A stretch of 64,000 nt of DNA from Magnetospira sp. QH-2 (GTDB lineage Bacteria > Pseudomonadota > Alphaproteobacteria > Rhodospirillales > Magnetospiraceae), in assembly GCF_000968135.1 (NCBI RefSeq), contig NZ_FO538765.1, forward strand, positions 3,050,001-3,114,000. Direction: 5' to 3'. Positions within the stretch are counted from its first letter, which is position 1; each line of letters opens with the position of its first letter. Position numbers and translations under genes: made by a program. This document shows positions 36,025-46,320 of the stretch, piece by piece. The notes under the pieces were generated by a model. The model was not told the DNA's origin, ran no database searches, and saw only the letters and a program-made list of their open reading frames with translations.

Positions 36025-36911
36025 TTTTTGGGCCAGCGGTTGTGCAGCCAAAGCCATTGACCGGGCCGTTCCCGGATCCAGCTTTCCAGCAAGGCGTTGA
36101 CCCGGGTCATAAACTCGGCCACGTCGGCGGACCGGTTTCCCGTATGGTTGATTTCCATGGGCGGAAAAAAGGTGCAGCGGAATCGCGCGCCGCCAATCCG
36201 TTCCGTGCGGCTGGGAATAACCGGGCAATTGTACTTCAGCGCCAATTCCGCAAGGGCAGGAGCGGTCATGGCGTCACGGCCAAAAAAAGGAACCGCGATG
36301 CCGTCATTCATTTTCTGATCCACCAACATACCCACATGGCGCCCGTCGCGGAGAGCCTTCAATAGTATCCGCGCGCCCTTTGGGCCCTTGGGTATGAGCT
36401 GGCCGCCGATCGGCGCCCGGCCTTTTTGGTATAACCAGTCCATATGGGGATTATTCGCCGCCCGATAGACAACATCAATGACGATCCCGCGCTGCGCAGC
36501 GACAATGGAAATGACCTCCCAATTGGCCAAGTGGCCGGAAAAGAACAGGCCTTCGCGGCTATCATCGCGCATCAGGTCCAGGTTTTCGCTGCCCACCACC
36601 TCGATCCGTCCGTCGGCCTCTGGACCAAAGATCCTCAGCCGGTCGAGATGCGGGTGCTCGGCGACCGTCCGCCCCAAATTCTCCCACATTTCCCGCAAAG
36701 TGGCTTCTCTCTCGTTCTCACTCATTTGCGGGAAGGCCGCGCCTATGTTGTTCCGAGCCCTGCGGGTCACGGGAAGTTTCGGTCCCAGCCAAGCGGCAAG
36801 TCGGCCAAGCACCGCCGATGAAATATCAACCGGGATCCATCGCAATCCATGCCACAGCAGCCAAACCACGACGGCTTCCAAGGGTTGCACAAAATGGGTC
36901 TTCAGGCTCAC
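36021..36911 (-). CDS. Lipid A biosynthesis acyltransferase (LpxL-like)
   Basis: Inner-membrane enzyme of 296 residues that adds a secondary acyl chain to Kdo-lipid A precursor. An N-terminal hydrophobic helix (about 8-28) anchors it; the catalytic HxxxxE motif is GHLANWE (about 126-132), and PIGGQLIPKG and GMLVDQKMNDG are family marks. GTG at 36911 is the likely start because it overlaps the lpxK stop (GTGA). Last gene of the five-gene lipid A block. Confidence 0.88.
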   Translation of the reverse strand: MSLKTHFVQPLEAVVVWLLWHGLRWIPVDISSAVLGRLAAWLGPKLPVTRRARNNIGAAFPQMSENEREATLREMWENLGRTVAEHPHLDRLRIFGPEADGRIEVVGSENLDLMRDDSREGLFFSGHLANWEVISIVAAQRGIVIDVVYRAANNPHMDWLYQKGRAPIGGQLIPKGPKGARILLKALRDGRHVGMLVDQKMNDGIAVPFFGRDAMTAPALAELALKYNCPVIPSRTERIGGARFRCTFFPPMEINHTGNRSADVAEFMTRVNALLESWIRERPGQWLWLHNRWPKN

Positions 36912-37891
36912 GGTAATTGGTCTCCAAGCCCTGTGGTCAGCCAATCGTCGAGGGCGGATTGGTTTTCCCAACTCAGGTCCACTTCCACTACCTGAACCCG
37001 GCTCCGCCACGTCGGAGACAATCGCACATGATCCTTGGCCGTGGTCATCATCACCGCGCCTTCGCGTTCCGCCAGATCACACAGATCATGGATCTCGCTG
37101 TCCTTATAGGGGTGATGATCGGCGAAGGCCCGCGATTCCACAATCCGGCACCCCAGATCACGCAGCGTATCAAAGAATTTATCCGGACGACCGATTCCCG
37201 CGAAGGCGACGACACTGAGACCATCCAATTCATCCATGGGTTCGCGGGGTCGATAATGACCATGAAACAACGGAAGGGGCGTCACTTGCTCGGCGATACC
37301 CCTTGAGTCTCCGCCGATCAGCACAACACCTTGGGCCCTGGCTAAACCATCGGCGGGCATCTCTCGCAGGGGCCCGGCCGGAAACACCCGGCCATTGCCG
37401 AACCCGCTACCACCATCCACGACGATCAACGACAGGTCCTTATGGAGAGACGGGTTTTGAAAGCCATCATCCATGATCAGCAGATCGGCGCCCGCCGTCA
37501 TGGCTGCCCGGGCTCCGGCGGGCCGGTCGACGGAAACCCAGGTGGGAGCCGCACGGGCCAACAATAGCGGTTCGTCGCCCACATCCGCGGCTGAATGGCG
37601 CTCGGGGTCAACCCGCAACGGCCCCTTTTCTCGACCACCATAGCCCCGCGAGAGGATCTGCGGGTGATAGCCAAGCGCTGTAAGGCGGCGGGATAGGGAC
37701 AGCGCCACGGGCGTCTTTCCGGCCCCACCCAGGGTCAGATTTCCAATACAGATGACGGGTACCGAAGCCTTGAAGGGGGTCGTCGAAGCCAACCGGCGTT
37801 GACCCGCCTTACGGTAAAGAGCCGACAGCGGCATCAGGAGCAAGGACCCCAGGCTGTCGCCGGGCCGGGTCCAAAAATCAGGAGGCCGCAT
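36908..37891 (-). CDS. lpxK: Tetraacyldisaccharide 4'-kinase
   Basis: Membrane-bound kinase of 327 residues that phosphorylates the 4' position of lipid A disaccharide. The P-loop is in GNLTLGGAGKTPVAL (about 52-66), followed by LSRGYGG and DDGFQNPSLHKDLSLIVVDG. An N-terminal helix anchors it to the inner membrane. It overlaps kdtA upstream by 14 bases and the acyltransferase downstream by GTGA. Confidence 0.95.
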   Translation of the reverse strand: MRPPDFWTRPGDSLGSLLLMPLSALYRKAGQRRLASTTPFKASVPVICIGNLTLGGAGKTPVALSLSRRLTALGYHPQILSRGYGGREKGPLRVDPERHSAADVGDEPLLLARAAPTWVSVDRPAGARAAMTAGADLLIMDDGFQNPSLHKDLSLIVVDGGSGFGNGRVFPAGPLREMPADGLARAQGVVLIGGDSRGIAEQVTPLPLFHGHYRPREPMDELDGLSVVAFAGIGRPDKFFDTLRDLGCRIVESRAFADHHPYKDSEIHDLCDLAEREGAVMMTTAKDHVRLSPTWRSRVQVVEVDLSWENQSALDDWLTTGLGDQLP

Positions 37892-39167
37892 GCCCGTTCT
37901 CCCCCAACGCCTCCAAAACAGGCGTCAATCGATGCATGATGTCGGGAAGGACCGATGCCTTGCCTTGCGCTTCCCGCCGCGCGGCCTCACCGATCTCCGC
38001 AACTCTGTTCGAATCGCCCAGGAGGCGACCTATGGTTTCGGCCAACATCACCTCGTCATCCACCGACAGACATCCGCCGGTCGCTATCAGGTCCTCGGTC
38101 ACCGTCACGAAGTTACCCATGTGGGGGCCGACCACGATGGCACAGCCCAGCCGCGCGGGCTCCAACGGGTTCTGACCACCGCGACCAATCAACGACTTGC
38201 CGATAAACACCAATGGACATAGCCGGAAGAATAGCCCCAGTTCACCCATGGTATCAGCCATGTATATCTGCGTCTCTGGTCCTGGCTTCTCCCCCAGGGA
38301 CCGCCGCGCCACCCTTAGACCATTGGCGGTCAAGTCGTTCGCCGCGTCCGCCCCCCTCTCCGGATGGCGCGGCACCACCACCGTCAGCACCTCCGGGTAT
38401 TGGTTGGCCAAAGCCTGGTGGCAGCGGCCCACCGCCGCCTCTTCGCCCGGATGGGTACTGGCCGCCAGCCAAAGGGGTCGATCAGCCACACTTCGACGAA
38501 GATCGTCGAGGGCGGCTTGGTCCACAGGCAGCGGCGGAGACGCGTATTTCAGGTTGCCATCGCAATGGGCTTCCTTGGCCCCCAGAACCCGCAACCGCTC
38601 GGCATCCAATTCGGATTGCCCGAGACAAAGGCTGAACCCGCCGAGCAATTGGGCGATACTGCGTGGGAAGCGTTGCCACCGTTCGAATGACCGGTCGGAG
38701 ATACGACCATTGATCAAAACCATAGGCACGCCGCGCCTTTCCGCCTGATCCACCAGATTGGGCCAAAACTCGGACTCAGCCCATAGGGCCAAATCCGGGC
38801 GCCAGTGCTCAATGAACCGCGCCACCCAACGGGGACGATCCACCGGGACATAGTGGTGGAAGGCGCGATCCGGTAGTCGATCACCCAGCAAGCGAGCCGA
38901 GGTCACCGTCCCGGTGGTCACCATGACCGACAGATCGGGTTTTGCCTCCAACAAGGCCGAAATCAACGGCAGCACCGAGAGGGATTCCCCCACCGAAGCC
39001 GCGTGAATCCATACCAACGGTCCCTCGGGACGGGCGCGGCCCGGATGCCCCAATCGTTCCTTGAAGCGGGCGGCATCTTCTTTGCCCCGCGCCCGGCGGC
39101 GGATCAGGTGCCAATAGATGGCCGGCCCCATGAAACGGGTCGCCCAGCGATAGACGGTCAGCATCAT
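37878..39167 (-). CDS. kdtA: 3-deoxy-D-manno-octulosonic acid (Kdo) transferase
   Basis: A 429-residue GT-B glycosyltransferase (WaaA) that attaches Kdo to lipid IVA at the inner membrane. Typical segments are IHAASVGESLSVLPLI (about 47-62), TTGTVTSARLL, WRPDLALWAESEFWPNL and FIGKSLIGRGGQNPLEPA. The start at 39167 has GGAGG 7 bases upstream and overlaps the stop of the DUF374 gene (ATGA). Whether it adds one or more Kdo units cannot be read. Confidence 0.95.
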   Translation of the reverse strand: MMLTVYRWATRFMGPAIYWHLIRRRARGKEDAARFKERLGHPGRARPEGPLVWIHAASVGESLSVLPLISALLEAKPDLSVMVTTGTVTSARLLGDRLPDRAFHHYVPVDRPRWVARFIEHWRPDLALWAESEFWPNLVDQAERRGVPMVLINGRISDRSFERWQRFPRSIAQLLGGFSLCLGQSELDAERLRVLGAKEAHCDGNLKYASPPLPVDQAALDDLRRSVADRPLWLAASTHPGEEAAVGRCHQALANQYPEVLTVVVPRHPERGADAANDLTANGLRVARRSLGEKPGPETQIYMADTMGELGLFFRLCPLVFIGKSLIGRGGQNPLEPARLGCAIVVGPHMGNFVTVTEDLIATGGCLSVDDEVMLAETIGRLLGDSNRVAEIGEAARREAQGKASVLPDIMHRLTPVLEALGENGHAAS

Positions 39168-39868
39168 GCCGCCACCTCCGCCGGTCGGACCGGCTCTCGT
39201 CCGCACAAACGATCGGCCTCCTCTGTCAGGGCATTGAGGCTATCTTCCACCTGTTTGCGACAGGTCTCCAACTCACTCTCGTCGGCGTCTTTGGCCACAT
39301 CGATGGGCTCTCCCCATAAGATCACCCCCCGGGTGAAAAAGCGCGGCAGCAAAAATCGGTCCCAGCTCTTCAGAGTCTTACCCCGACGCACCGAGTAGCT
39401 TACCGGGATGACCGGCGACCCGCTCAACCGGGCGGCCTGCACCACACCGATGCTGGCCCGCATTCGGGGTCCACGGGGGCCATCGGGGGTGAAACAGACA
39501 TACCCTCCGTCCTTGAGAATAGCGAGAATCGACCGCAGGGCCGATGCACCACCGCGCGAACTGGAGCCAGACACGGTCTGGATGCCCAGATGGCTGATCA
39601 CCCTGGAAATCAATAGCCCGTCACGATGCCGCGAAATGAGCATATGGGCTTGATTTGCGTGGCGCCAGGCAAAGGGCATCATCAGCAGGCGGCCGTGCCA
39701 GAAGCAGCCGATGAAGGGTTTGCCCTGAGCATGTAAGCGCTCGCCGATCTCCTCGCCGCGAATCTCCCAGCGGCCGCTGGCATGCAACAGCTTGATGACC
39801 CCCGCCCCGAACCAACAGAGGACCCGCTGGACCCGATCATTCTTGAGCATCCGTTTGAGCGGCCTCAC
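39164..39868 (-). CDS. Lysophospholipid acyltransferase family protein (DUF374)
   Basis: A 234-residue protein starting at GTG 39868, overlapping the upstream ABC transporter stop (GTGA). DUF374 marks are FWHGRLLMMPFAW, ISRHRDGLLISRVISHLG, GSSSRGGASALRSIL and FTPDGPRGPR. It is a relative of PlsC-type acyltransferases, with HxxxxM in place of the usual HxxxxD, as expected for the family. Its place between msbA-like and kdtA genes suggests acylation in lipopolysaccharide assembly, but its substrate is not established. Confidence 0.88.
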   Translation of the reverse strand: MRPLKRMLKNDRVQRVLCWFGAGVIKLLHASGRWEIRGEEIGERLHAQGKPFIGCFWHGRLLMMPFAWRHANQAHMLISRHRDGLLISRVISHLGIQTVSGSSSRGGASALRSILAILKDGGYVCFTPDGPRGPRMRASIGVVQAARLSGSPVIPVSYSVRRGKTLKSWDRFLLPRFFTRGVILWGEPIDVAKDADESELETCRKQVEDSLNALTEEADRLCGREPVRPAEVAA

Positions 39869-41730
39869 GGTGTGTCATCTCCGACAACCTCGGGATCTGT
39901 TTCGACCACGGCTTCCTCGCGCTCGTCAAACTGCAGCGCATAGAGCCGGGCATAGATTCCGTCCGCGGCCAGCAATTGGTCATGTGTGCCGGATTCCACC
40001 ACCCGGCCCCGGTCGACCACATGGATCAAATCAGCCTGCACGACAGTGGACAGGCGATGGGCGATAACCAATGTGGTCCGATCCTTCATGAGCTCATCCA
40101 GGGCGGCTTGGACCTGGCGTTCGGATTCCGTATCCAGCGCCGACGTGGCTTCGTCCAGCAACAGGATCGGGGCATTCTTGAGCATGGCGCGGGCGATGGC
40201 CAAGCGTTGCCGCTGCCCGCCCGACAGCTTTACCCCTTGCTCGCCGACCATGGTGTCGTAGCCTTGTGGCAGCTTGAGGATAAAGTCGTGTGCCGCGGCG
40301 TGACTTGCGGCGAGTTGGATGTCTTCTTCCGAGGCGCCGAAGCGGCCATAGGCGATATTGGCGCGCACCGTATCATCGAACAGGGTGATTTCCTGGCTGA
40401 CCAGGGCCATGGCCCCGCGCAGGGACGTGAAGGTCACATCCTTGATATCCTGGCCGTCGATGACCACCCGACCACTATTGAGATCATAAAACCTGGGAAT
40501 CAGGTTAAGCACCGTCGACTTACCCGCGCCGGACGGTCCGACCAGTGCCACCGTTGATCCAGCCGGCACCTCAAGGGATAGGCCGTCCAGGGCATTGTTT
40601 TCACCATCATAGCTGAACCGGACCTTTTCCAAGGAGACAGAGCCGCCCGCGACATCCAAGTCCTTGGCGTCCACCGCCTCGACCAGATCCGATGGATTGT
40701 CCAGCAACTGGAACATGCGCTGCGCCCCGGCCAGACCCTCTTGCAACGAGGCATTCAGATTGGCTAGCCGCTTCATGGGCTCATAGGCCATCAACAACGC
40801 AGCAATGAAGGCGATCAAGGCACCCGAGCGCATATCCTCGTGGATCACCCGATTGCCCGCATAAGCGATCACCGCCGCCACCGCCAGCCCGCCCAGAGTC
40901 TCCATGATGGGGCTGGAAAAGGCCCGGGTACTGGCGGCCTTGACCGCCAGGGCATAGATGCGGTCCGTTAAGGTCACCACCCGTTCCGTCTCGTAGTCTT
41001 CCATGCCATAGGCCTTAACCACGCGGATGCCCTGGAAGCTTTGTTCCAAGGTCGTGGTCAAAAGGCCCATCTCCTGCTGGTTGTTGGCCGTGACCTTGCG
41101 CATGCGCTTGCCCAACCGGGCGATGGGATAGATGGCGGTGGGAAAGGCCACCAGCGCAATCAACGACAATTGCCAGTCTTCGTAAAACATCACCCCAACC
41201 AGCGCGATTAAGGTCAACAAATCCTTGCCCAGGGCGGTCAGTCCGTTGGATACCGCGACCCGCATCTGGGCGATATCGACGGTGAAACGCGAAACCAGCG
41301 TGCCGGTCGGATTGGCATGGAAAAACGTCAGATCCATTCGAGCCAGATGACGGAAAAGACGGTTCTGATTATCGGCGATGATGCGCAGCCCGACGCGCGA
41401 CATCAACAAAGTCTGCATATAGTTGGCACCGCCTTTGACAACAAAGGTCGCCAGGATCGCCGCCACCAGCGGCCAAACCAGGTCATGACGCTTCTCGTCA
41501 AAGATATAAGTAATAACCGGATCCAACAGGTAGGCCGTGAGGCCCGTGCTGGCCGCCACCACGGCCATGAACAAAAGTGCCCAGAATATCCACCATTTAT
41601 AAGGTGCGACATTTTCACGCAGCAACCGCCCCAGCAAGACGGATGTGGCGTTGGGGTCTTTGGTTCGAGCACTGCTTTCGGGTTCGGACAAGGAACGGTT
41701 TTCTCTACTGGCGAAACGGTGGCGGACCAT
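39865..41730 (-). CDS. msbA: ABC transporter, MsbA-type lipid A flippase
   Basis: A 621-residue half transporter with six membrane helices (about 42-330) fused to an ATPase. Walker A is GPSGAGKST (about 400), the signature LSGGQRQRLAIARAML, Walker B ILLLDEATSALD, and the switch His in VIAHRLST. It would flip lipid A-core across the inner membrane as a homodimer. Context with DUF374, kdtA, lpxK and an LpxL-like gene supports the MsbA role over a drug exporter. First gene of the block, divergent from the FecR gene across 219 bases. Confidence 0.88.
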   Translation of the reverse strand: MVRHRFASRENRSLSEPESSARTKDPNATSVLLGRLLRENVAPYKWWIFWALLFMAVVAASTGLTAYLLDPVITYIFDEKRHDLVWPLVAAILATFVVKGGANYMQTLLMSRVGLRIIADNQNRLFRHLARMDLTFFHANPTGTLVSRFTVDIAQMRVAVSNGLTALGKDLLTLIALVGVMFYEDWQLSLIALVAFPTAIYPIARLGKRMRKVTANNQQEMGLLTTTLEQSFQGIRVVKAYGMEDYETERVVTLTDRIYALAVKAASTRAFSSPIMETLGGLAVAAVIAYAGNRVIHEDMRSGALIAFIAALLMAYEPMKRLANLNASLQEGLAGAQRMFQLLDNPSDLVEAVDAKDLDVAGGSVSLEKVRFSYDGENNALDGLSLEVPAGSTVALVGPSGAGKSTVLNLIPRFYDLNSGRVVIDGQDIKDVTFTSLRGAMALVSQEITLFDDTVRANIAYGRFGASEEDIQLAASHAAAHDFILKLPQGYDTMVGEQGVKLSGGQRQRLAIARAMLKNAPILLLDEATSALDTESERQVQAALDELMKDRTTLVIAHRLSTVVQADLIHVVDRGRVVESGTHDQLLAADGIYARLYALQFDEREEAVVETDPEVVGDDTP

Positions 41731-41949
41731 AGCATGACCACCCGCCCGGTCAAACGGATCGCTGCCCTCCTATCTGTGACTGCACGGCAACACTTCGTGA
41801 TATTTTTGCAGAAACCCCCAACTGGCGGTCGCTTTGTACGATACCCATATCTACACTGTGGTCACTTGTGGCAGGGATTGCCTGGGTCGTGTGATCGCGC
41901 CCCGGCGTTGAACCTGTTTGAAAACGGGACGAATGCGGGAAGGAAGACC

Positions 41950-43440
41950 ATGGTCGGAACAAGATTATGCCATACCCCCTCACGGGCGCCGCTTGCGCGC
42001 CGGATCGGGTATCCGGGCCTCAATCAGGGCCTTGTGCTGTTCCTTCTTGTGGCCTTTGTCGCCGCAGTTGCCGCCCCCACGGCCAGTTGGGCTCAAACAG
42101 CGGCAAAAGAAGCCGTGATCGGCGTGGTTAAGCTGGTTAAAGGGCGCGTCGATGCGGCCCGCGCCGGTGATGTCGTCCTATTGAAAAAGGAAGACCCGAT
42201 CCATCAGGGCGATACGCTGCAAACCGGCATCGGCGGTAAACTGGGTGTGGTGTTCACGGACGGCAGCACCTTCAACATGGACGAAAACTCCATGATGACG
42301 ATCGACGAAATGGTCTATGACCCGGCGCAAGGTACCGGGCGAATCGCCTTGAACGCGGTACGCGGCCTCTTTGCTTTCGCCTCCGGCGCCATTACACGCA
42401 ACACCGCCGAAGGCATGACCATTCGCACACCCGTCATGAACATCGGGATCCGAGGCACTGTGAAGAACGTTTCCGCTGCCCCGGTCGGCGAGCTCAACAC
42501 CGCCGCCGCCCAATCGGGATCGGCGCGTGTGTTCAATACCGCCGATTCCCAGGTGATCAACGCCGGGCAAAAAGCCGAAACCGATTCGCCGACCAATCCA
42601 ATCACCGTCTCCTCGGTCACGCCTGCCGATCAGCAGCGCTTCCAAGGCGTTCGTGAGGCGAACAAGGAAATTGAAGAATTCGGTGAAACCGGTCAGATCG
42701 AGAATCAGCTAAAACAGCAACTCCAAGGCACGCCGGAAGGTGCCGTTCTAGATCGCTTGTTGGCTGAATTGGATCAGTTGGAATCGGCCGGCAAGGCGGT
42801 CATGGATGGTGGACCGACAGCGACGCCGGGAGCCAGAGATGCCCTGCAGCAATCCGTCGATCGTGCGGGCGCCGATATGAAGGCCCTTGAGGATTCCGCC
42901 GCCGTCCAGAACCTGGTCAATCAAAACCCGGCCGTGGGCACGTACTTGCAGGGACTGCGCTCGGTGATCATCAACAACTCCTTGCTGCTGGCGCCTGGGG
43001 ATACCGGCGGTGCCGGTCCGGGAGCGCTGCCGCCCTTCCGTCCGGACGGTCAAAGCACCGCCTTGCTGCACGATATGCGTAACATCGCGGGCTACAATCC
43101 GACCACTTTGGACCCGACCGGCATCGTGCCGTCCGATGCGGGTGTTGAGTTGCCGTTCTGTGTCTCTCAATCGGGCAGCGGTTATTACTTTGTGATCAAT
43201 GATGACGGTACCCTGGATGCTGGATCGAGCATTACGGGCAACCATACCTTTGCCTGTTTCGATTTGGGCGGGTCATCCGGTTATTGCTCTTGCAGTTCAT
43301 CATGCAGCTTTAACCAGACATCCTCGAGTGGCTCCACTGTCGTCACGGGCACCTTCACAACCTCCGTCGGAACGTTCGATGCCAGTGGCCAAATGATTGG
43401 TAGCCAAGGCTGCGTCACCGATTGGGAACAGATAAATTAA
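41950..43440 (+). CDS. Secreted FecR-domain protein with Cys-rich C-terminus
   Basis: A 496-residue exported protein. ATG at 41950 has GGAAGGAAG upstream; the longer open frame runs antisense through msbA and is not coding. Signal peptide about 25-52 (hydrophobic core LVLFLLVAFVAAVAA, cut after SWA). A FecR domain follows (about 60-160): LKKEDPIHQGDTLQTG, VFTDGSTFNMDENSMMTIDE and TPVMNIGIRGT. Residues about 225-330 are helical; the C-terminus (about 405-496) is Ser/Gly-rich with seven Cys, including YCSCSSSCS. This is the secreted FecR type, not the anti-sigma signalling type, as no sigma factor gene is adjacent. It leads a three-gene unit with an exported protein and an outer-membrane barrel. 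Confidence 0.82.
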   Translation: MVGTRLCHTPSRAPLARRIGYPGLNQGLVLFLLVAFVAAVAAPTASWAQTAAKEAVIGVVKLVKGRVDAARAGDVVLLKKEDPIHQGDTLQTGIGGKLGVVFTDGSTFNMDENSMMTIDEMVYDPAQGTGRIALNAVRGLFAFASGAITRNTAEGMTIRTPVMNIGIRGTVKNVSAAPVGELNTAAAQSGSARVFNTADSQVINAGQKAETDSPTNPITVSSVTPADQQRFQGVREANKEIEEFGETGQIENQLKQQLQGTPEGAVLDRLLAELDQLESAGKAVMDGGPTATPGARDALQQSVDRAGADMKALEDSAAVQNLVNQNPAVGTYLQGLRSVIINNSLLLAPGDTGGAGPGALPPFRPDGQSTALLHDMRNIAGYNPTTLDPTGIVPSDAGVELPFCVSQSGSGYYFVINDDGTLDAGSSITGNHTFACFDLGGSSGYCSCSSSCSFNQTSSSGSTVVTGTFTTSVGTFDASGQMIGSQGCVTDWEQIN

Positions 43441-43453
43441 GGACGGGAGACGC

Positions 43454-44026
43454 ATGACCATGTCTTGCAGTTGCACAATGAAACGTCGTCGCTCCGTTAT
43501 CGCATCGCTTGTGGCCCTGGGCGCGTTCACTGGCCTCATCGTCTTCGACGCCATTGCCCCTGCTGACGCTGGGGAAATGCGCACCTTGCGGCGTATTTTC
43601 TCGCCCCATAAGGGACTTTCTGGTGGGGCCATCACGGCTCCTGGCGATATTACCGATTTCACGGGTATTCCCAAGAACATCGACCGAACCGTGGTTGACA
43701 AGGCGGTAAGGGACATGGCGGCCAAATGGAATACGCCCGCTTTCAGCGGAATCCTGTCTCCGACGTTTGCCGGGTTGGGACGGCTCCAGGATTCGCTCAG
43801 CCAGCTACCGAACAATGCCCGAATGGAAGTGGTTCGCATCAACGGTCTGCAGCCGATCTCCCGGAACATCACCAAAAGAGATGATGCGGGTACCAAGGTC
43901 ATGGTTCGCGACCGCGTTGCGGTGGAAGTGGAAATTCGGGTGACCTATACGAACACCGGTGGACTGAAGACCGTCGATGGTACCAATGAGTTCATCATCG
44001 ACATCAATCAGGGGTATAGTCGATGA
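43454..44026 (+). CDS. Small exported protein of unknown function
   Basis: A 190-residue protein, ATG at 43454 preceded by GGGAG 6-9 bases upstream; a second ATG at 43460 is possible. A short Cys-containing leader (SCSC) and Arg run come before a hydrophobic segment (VIASLVALGAFTGLIVF), cut near ADA, so it is probably periplasmic or surface-exposed. The mature part is mixed alpha/beta, with VAVEVEIRVTYTN and [12 protein letters not shown] at the end. I recognise no family. It lies 13 bases after the FecR gene and overlaps the barrel gene by ATGA, so it should act with them. Confidence 0.75.
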   Translation: MTMSCSCTMKRRRSVIASLVALGAFTGLIVFDAIAPADAGEMRTLRRIFSPHKGLSGGAITAPGDITDFTGIPKNIDRTVVDKAVRDMAAKWNTPAFSGILSPTFAGLGRLQDSLSQLPNNARMEVVRINGLQPISRNITKRDDAGTKVMVRDRVAVEVEIRVTYTNTGGLKTVDGTNEFIIDINQGYSR

Positions 44027-46320
44027 CGCAGTTACGAAGAATAAACGGAATTTGGGGGGCCGCCGCGGTCCTCGGACTGATCGTCGGCAGCGAAGCCCGG
44101 GCAGCCGAGCCGAACTACGCGTGGTATAAAGAAATCTATGAGCCCGGCGATTACCTCTTCAACTACTCGATTTTCGATGACTGGGATATCCACTATGATT
44201 CCGGTTTGGCCTATGAGGCCTATCCCCTGTCCGGCAACACCAGCCTCGGGCCCTATCAAGACACCGGCTCTCATGGCTATTACGAATTCAATCTCGTAGG
44301 GACGCGGGAATACTCTCCGTTCCACCGCCTGCGGACACAGTTTTCCGGCGTCTATAATCTCAGCGATTATCGGCATCGGGAGTACGGTTTCGTTCCGGAA
44401 AGAATTAGTATTCTCAAGGAAAATGGCGAATCCAAGATCCCCAACCGGTTGGAATTGGGAAACTTCTACGGTGAGTTCACCAACCGGACCTTGCAAACCT
44501 CCCTGAAGGGCGGCAGTGTCGAATTGCAGCCCACGGAAAGCTGGCGCGGTGAACAGCATTCGGTTCAGCTTTTGGCCGCCAGCGGCGTGACTCGATGGGA
44601 CCGCGACAATTTCAACGACGACTTTTACTTTGGCGGCTCTTGGCTTGTAGATGCCACTCGCATCGGTGCTAACCAGGCGGACTATGGGACCTGGTCGGTA
44701 AACTGGGTCCGCAACCTGCGCCCAAAACAACCGCTTGAAGGGTTTATCAATAATCGCACGCAGGATGTTTTCAGCATCGCCGGAAGCAAGGATTTCACCG
44801 GCCCGATGGGACATCAACTCACCTTAGAGGGTGAGATGGCCGCCATGACCGGCGACCATGAGCTCAACAGCGATGACAGCCTTGATCGAGACCAGTTCGG
44901 TCAGGGGACATTCTTCCAGCTGACCGGCAGCGCCCCCAATATCCCGTTGGACTATCGGGCTCGTTTTGAAACCAACACCAATGATTTTGCTCCGCTCGGA
45001 GCCTCTTCGGTGACCTCTGATTTCAAGGGAACCGAGTTGCATGGTGGATGGCGTTTCGAAAAGGGTGTCCGCATGCGTTTGCGCGATACGCGGTATCGGA
45101 CAGCGGAAAGCTCTGGCAATCAGACACAGACCATCACGGATGGGGTCACCTTTACCGGCCCGCTGCTCACCTACTTCAAGCCCGAATGGGGGAACGTGAC
45201 GGGGGCATTGGACCTATATCGCCGTCGGACAGCGGATTCCACTATCGGCACACAAGCCGTGTTGCGCGTGGCTGACTTGAATTTGAACACGCCCCTGCCG
45301 CGAGACTGGACCGGGCGCTTCGGATTCAAACTGCAGGACAATCACAACATCATTACTCAATCCACCCTGCTGTCCAAAGAAATCTCGTTGAGCGCCGATC
45401 ACGCCATGACTTTCCGCAAGTGGTCCGGCACCGTTACGCCGGGACTGATCCTGCGCACCGCCGACGGACAGGACGTGGACAATGACGACTATCAACCCTC
45501 TGTGGGCTTCAATTTGACTCGCGGCAATGAAACCCTGAACGCCAATTTCGGCTTCTATTACCAGAACGCCAAGGATAGTGGGGATACGGACACGGTCGAT
45601 TGGACCTTTAGCGGGGCCTATGCGTACAACATGGGCCCGCACGTGTTTCGTCTGGAAGCCGACTACCTGAATCGGGACATCGACCTTAACGACAATACGG
45701 ATCAGACCCGGGTGGCCTTTGTCTGGCGCTACAACTACGACAAACCGTCCAAGGCAGCAGAGGAAGCGGCGGCGGCGAGAGCCCTCACCACGGCCCCCCT
45801 GAGCGGCACCGGGTCCGATATTCGCGTCGGATCCATTGCCCTGGGCAGCCCGGCGGCCGATGCTTTCAAATTGCTGGCTGACGATGGTTTCGGCTCAGGC
45901 GCCTCGCAGTCCGGCGCAAATCTCTATGAGAGCCAGATGATCCCGTCGCTGAGCGAACGCCAACGCCTGGTGGTGCTGCATGAAGGCGGCAAGGTCACCG
46001 GCACGGGAGCCATCATCGAGTTTGATGATACCACAAACGTTGCCGGCATGCAGCGCAGCTATGCCCGTGTTCTGGCCGACTTGCTGGCCCTTTATGGGAG
46101 CCCGACCGAGATCTACGAGGATGGGTTCTTCATGGCGACCATTGCCACCGACCTGCGGAACGGAACCTTCCGCCGTATCGTCGAATGGCAGCGCGATGGT
46201 CAAGTCATCCGGTTCGGCGTCCCGCGCCGCCTGGACAACGACGTCCGCATGGAAATCGTCAATGCGCCGAGTTTCCCGGCCAAGTCTCAGCCGGTCTGGG
46301 GCCTGACCAACATCAAGTAA
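44023..46320 (+). CDS. Large outer-membrane beta-barrel-like protein with C-terminal soluble domain
   Basis: A 765-residue protein with a signal peptide (1-27, cut after ARA). Residues about 28-585 consist of many short amphipathic strands rich in Tyr, Trp, Phe and Asp/Asn turns, with repeated x-h-x-h patterns (for example [18 protein letters not shown]), as in outer-membrane barrels. The pattern [20 protein letters not shown] resembles strands bordering a plug. After an Ala-rich linker ([11 protein letters not shown], about 588) comes a globular domain (about 605-765) with [18 protein letters not shown]. No TonB box or POTRA domain is evident. ATGA overlap couples it to the upstream exported protein. 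Cargo or ligand is unknown. Confidence 0.78.
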   Translation: MTQLRRINGIWGAAAVLGLIVGSEARAAEPNYAWYKEIYEPGDYLFNYSIFDDWDIHYDSGLAYEAYPLSGNTSLGPYQDTGSHGYYEFNLVGTREYSPFHRLRTQFSGVYNLSDYRHREYGFVPERISILKENGESKIPNRLELGNFYGEFTNRTLQTSLKGGSVELQPTESWRGEQHSVQLLAASGVTRWDRDNFNDDFYFGGSWLVDATRIGANQADYGTWSVNWVRNLRPKQPLEGFINNRTQDVFSIAGSKDFTGPMGHQLTLEGEMAAMTGDHELNSDDSLDRDQFGQGTFFQLTGSAPNIPLDYRARFETNTNDFAPLGASSVTSDFKGTELHGGWRFEKGVRMRLRDTRYRTAESSGNQTQTITDGVTFTGPLLTYFKPEWGNVTGALDLYRRRTADSTIGTQAVLRVADLNLNTPLPRDWTGRFGFKLQDNHNIITQSTLLSKEISLSADHAMTFRKWSGTVTPGLILRTADGQDVDNDDYQPSVGFNLTRGNETLNANFGFYYQNAKDSGDTDTVDWTFSGAYAYNMGPHVFRLEADYLNRDIDLNDNTDQTRVAFVWRYNYDKPSKAAEEAAAARALTTAPLSGTGSDIRVGSIALGSPAADAFKLLADDGFGSGASQSGANLYESQMIPSLSERQRLVVLHEGGKVTGTGAIIEFDDTTNVAGMQRSYARVLADLLALYGSPTEIYEDGFFMATIATDLRNGTFRRIVEWQRDGQVIRFGVPRRLDNDVRMEIVNAPSFPAKSQPVWGLTNIK

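Noticed and set aside
41317-41949. Upstream extension of the FecR gene frame (211 codons)
   Set aside because: It runs antisense through the 5' part of the msbA-type gene; the ATG at 41950 has a good ribosome site followed by a signal peptide.
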